A DNA stretch of 64,000 nt from Bacteroidota bacterium (GTDB taxonomy: Bacteria > Bacteroidota > Bacteroidia > AKYH767-A > 2013-40CM-41-45), in assembly GCA_003389385.1 (NCBI GenBank), contig QQVM01000004.1, positions 248,001 to 312,000 on the forward strand. The letters run 5' to 3'. The notes below the pieces were generated by a model. That model was not told where the DNA came from and did not search any database. It was given only the letters and a program-made list of their open reading frames with translations. The translations under genes and the position numbers were made by a program. Below, piece by piece: positions 62,655 through 64,000 of the stretch. How positions within the stretch are numbered: position 1 is the first letter of the stretch; each line of letters opens with the position of its first letter.

Positions 62655-64000
62655 TCAACGGAGAACAAACCTTGTGCTTCGGGTGAAATTACCGTTGCTT
62701 ATTTTTATCACATAAAGGCCAGGACTTAATCCCAGCATCGTCCTGAGTCCTTTGATTTCAAAATTGTTCAGTCCCGGTATGCTGGTATTTTTTTGTGAAT
62801 GCAGTTTGCGTCCTGCAAGATCGTACAGGCTCACGATTGCTTCGGAACCAGAAGATAACAGTAAGCTTATATGTAAATTATCTTTTACCGGATTAGGATA
62901 CAGTTTTAAAGTTGCTTTTGATTGTAGAGCATCCGCGCCTGTATAGACTGTATTCAGATCCATTTTATACATGGATCTTCCGTATGTTGCAGCAAGCAAG
63001 GTATAAGTTCCTGCATGCAATTTCATGTCTGTAACAGGAGCCAGCGGAAGTCCCGAGCCGAGCACATTCCAGGTCATTCCAAGATCATGTGTGACATACA
63101 CGCCTGCATCGGTGGCCAGATACAGAGTAGAAGGCCTGAATGGATCTGTTAAAATATCGTTGCATGGAATATCAGGTAAGTTGCCTCCGATTGAGGTCCA
63201 GGTATTGCCATAATCGCTGCTCATATACACGTGCGCTTGCATGTCATGAAAGCGATAGCCTGACACAGTAACAAAGACTGTCGCCGGATCATATGGATGA
63301 GTCGTCGCTCTTGTAATCCATCTTTCGGCGGTCATAGGATTGACATTAGTCCAGCTTGCACCGCTATTCCTTGTCACCCAAAGTTGTCCGTCATCAGTTC
63401 CGCAATAGATCACTGAGGTGTCAGCTGCAGAGCAGGAAATTGTGGTGATTGTACCCCAAGTTATAGGATATCCTGATAGTGTATGATTGGTAAGATCAGG
63501 GCTGATAGGATACCAGAAGTTGCCTCTGTCGTTGGAGCGGTACAACCTGTTTGCTCCGAGATACATTGTATAATAATTATGAGGATTGAAGATGAAAGGA
63601 GTGTTCCAGTTGAAGCGATCTCCAGGATCCACTCCGAAAGTACCGGTATTGATGTTTCCGTACTGGGATTCGGCGAAAATCATTCCGTCATTCGGATCAA
63701 TCAGGACATAAAAACCGTCACCTCCCCATACGCGGTACCAGTCGTTATGGGCACCGGTGTTGGTCACAATGGTTCCGTTGTCCTGTGTTCCTCCGGCGAT
63801 CATGTCTGGGAACTGATCATTTATCTCGCAGGTGTAAAACTGTGTGAGCGGAATATTCTCATAGTGGAACCAGTTTGCTCCTCTGTCATTCGAAGTGAAC
63901 AAGCCTCCGTCATTTGCTATCAGCAAGTAGTTTGGATTAAGGGGATGAATAAAAGTTTCATGATTGTCAGGGTGATAATTCTCTGTGATATTATGCCAGT
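62655..64000 (-). CDS. Asp-box propeller protein with T9SS sorting domain (5' end cut off)
   Basis: The reading frame runs open to the right edge, so the N-terminus is missing; the ORF-track start (63926) is an internal TTG. Reading past it gives TFIHPLNPNYLLIANDGG without a stop. At least five Asp-box motifs (FTSNDRGANW, YRSNDRGNFW, VTRNSGASW, MSSDYGNTW, VTHDLGMTW) form part of a beta-propeller. The last 80 residues are a type A T9SS C-terminal domain (LKLYPNPVKDNLHISLLLSS through YVIKISNGNFTRSTRFVLR), which directs secretion through SprA to the surface. It shares GGTQDN and QFY segments with the 505-3783 protein. Substrate unknown. Confidence 0.88.
   Translation of the reverse strand, partial: WHNITENYHPDNHETFIHPLNPNYLLIANDGGLFTSNDRGANWFHYENIPLTQFYTCEINDQFPDMIAGGTQDNGTIVTNTGAHNDWYRVWGGDGFYVLIDPNDGMIFAESQYGNINTGTFGVDPGDRFNWNTPFIFNPHNYYTMYLGANRLYRSNDRGNFWYPISPDLTNHTLSGYPITWGTITTISCSAADTSVIYCGTDDGQLWVTRNSGASWTNVNPMTAERWITRATTHPYDPATVFVTVSGYRFHDMQAHVYMSSDYGNTWTSIGGNLPDIPCNDILTDPFRPSTLYLATDAGVYVTHDLGMTWNVLGSGLPLAPVTDMKLHAGTYTLLAATYGRSMYKMDLNTVYTGADALQSKATLKLYPNPVKDNLHISLLLSSGSEAIVSLYDLAGRKLHSQKNTSIPGLNNFEIKGLRTMLGLSPGLYVIKISNGNFTRSTRFVLR

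Noticed and set aside
1-64000. CRISPR arrays, insertion sequences, tRNA or rRNA genes, restriction or phage-defence genes
   Set aside because: Looked for in the gaps and gene products on both strands; none found. All gaps are short and no transposase-like or defence-like protein is present.

Overview
The window is a gene-dense stretch of chromosome from a member of the Bacteroidota. Five things point there. It carries the type IX secretion (T9SS) translocon gene sprA in the order ruvA-sprA-gcvH-vanZ. It has PorG/DUF6089-type outer-membrane proteins beside uppS-bamA-ompH-ompH. It has a carboxypeptidase-regulatory-like TonB-dependent receptor paired with a DUF5689 lipoprotein. A T9SS C-terminal sorting domain ends the last gene. 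The -7 promoter box TAnnTTTG recurs. Gene content looks most like the Chitinophagales/Sphingobacteriales side of the phylum, but that placement is inference. I see no rRNA, tRNA, CRISPR array, insertion sequence, prophage or transfer sign; composition and codon use look even throughout. No gene-free gap exceeds about 300 bases.

Layout. 1-9.5 kb: tatA, a large secreted Asp-box propeller protein, a DUF6089 barrel, an OmpA-type lipoprotein, an unknown gene, a phospholipase-D-type enzyme, and a DUF1844/coiled-coil pair with a strong promoter. 9.5-13.9 kb: a 1158-residue outer-membrane protein with SprA-like features, facing exonuclease III. 13.9-23.4 kb (minus strand): an envelope-biogenesis cluster CBS protein - one-POTRA barrel - nadK - two DUF6089/PorG-like genes - uppS - bamA - ompH - ompH. 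23.6-25.1 kb: pdxJ and an alpha/beta hydrolase. 25.2-30.8 kb: an OB-fold (DUF5689) lipoprotein and a TonB-dependent receptor, divergent from a secreted endonuclease/exonuclease/phosphatase (EEP) enzyme; this is the best candidate for an uncharacterised uptake system. 30.9-37.2 kb: a deoxyhypusine-synthase-like protein lacking the canonical lysine, a membrane protein, then sucA-sucB-thpR. 37.2-43.7 kb: a Nfu-type Fe-S carrier, a VOC protein, nadB with a LuxE-like gene, a small membrane protein, tyrS with a degenerate HIGH motif, and a nucleotide-sugar-type epimerase. 43.7-48.6 kb (minus): DUF4296 lipoprotein, pyrC, a polyprenol-phosphate glycosyltransferase, DinB and acs. 48.7-52.8 kb: RRM protein, outer-membrane protein, ruvB, YihY, queG. 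52.8-64 kb (minus): a tiny conserved-looking gene, ubiX, vanZ, gcvH, sprA, ruvA, and a truncated Asp-box protein with a T9SS sorting domain.

How it fits together. Much of the window builds or uses the outer membrane. BamA and the OmpH chaperones insert barrels; SprA and the PorG-like proteins belong to T9SS; the Asp-box protein at the right edge is a T9SS client. The rest is housekeeping: TCA cycle, NAD, pyridoxal phosphate, pyrimidine, queuosine, recombination and translation. Start codons were moved from the ORF track where an internal ATG gave a better signal peptide, family N-terminus or promoter spacing. All function calls rest on motif recognition by eye; no database search was run.
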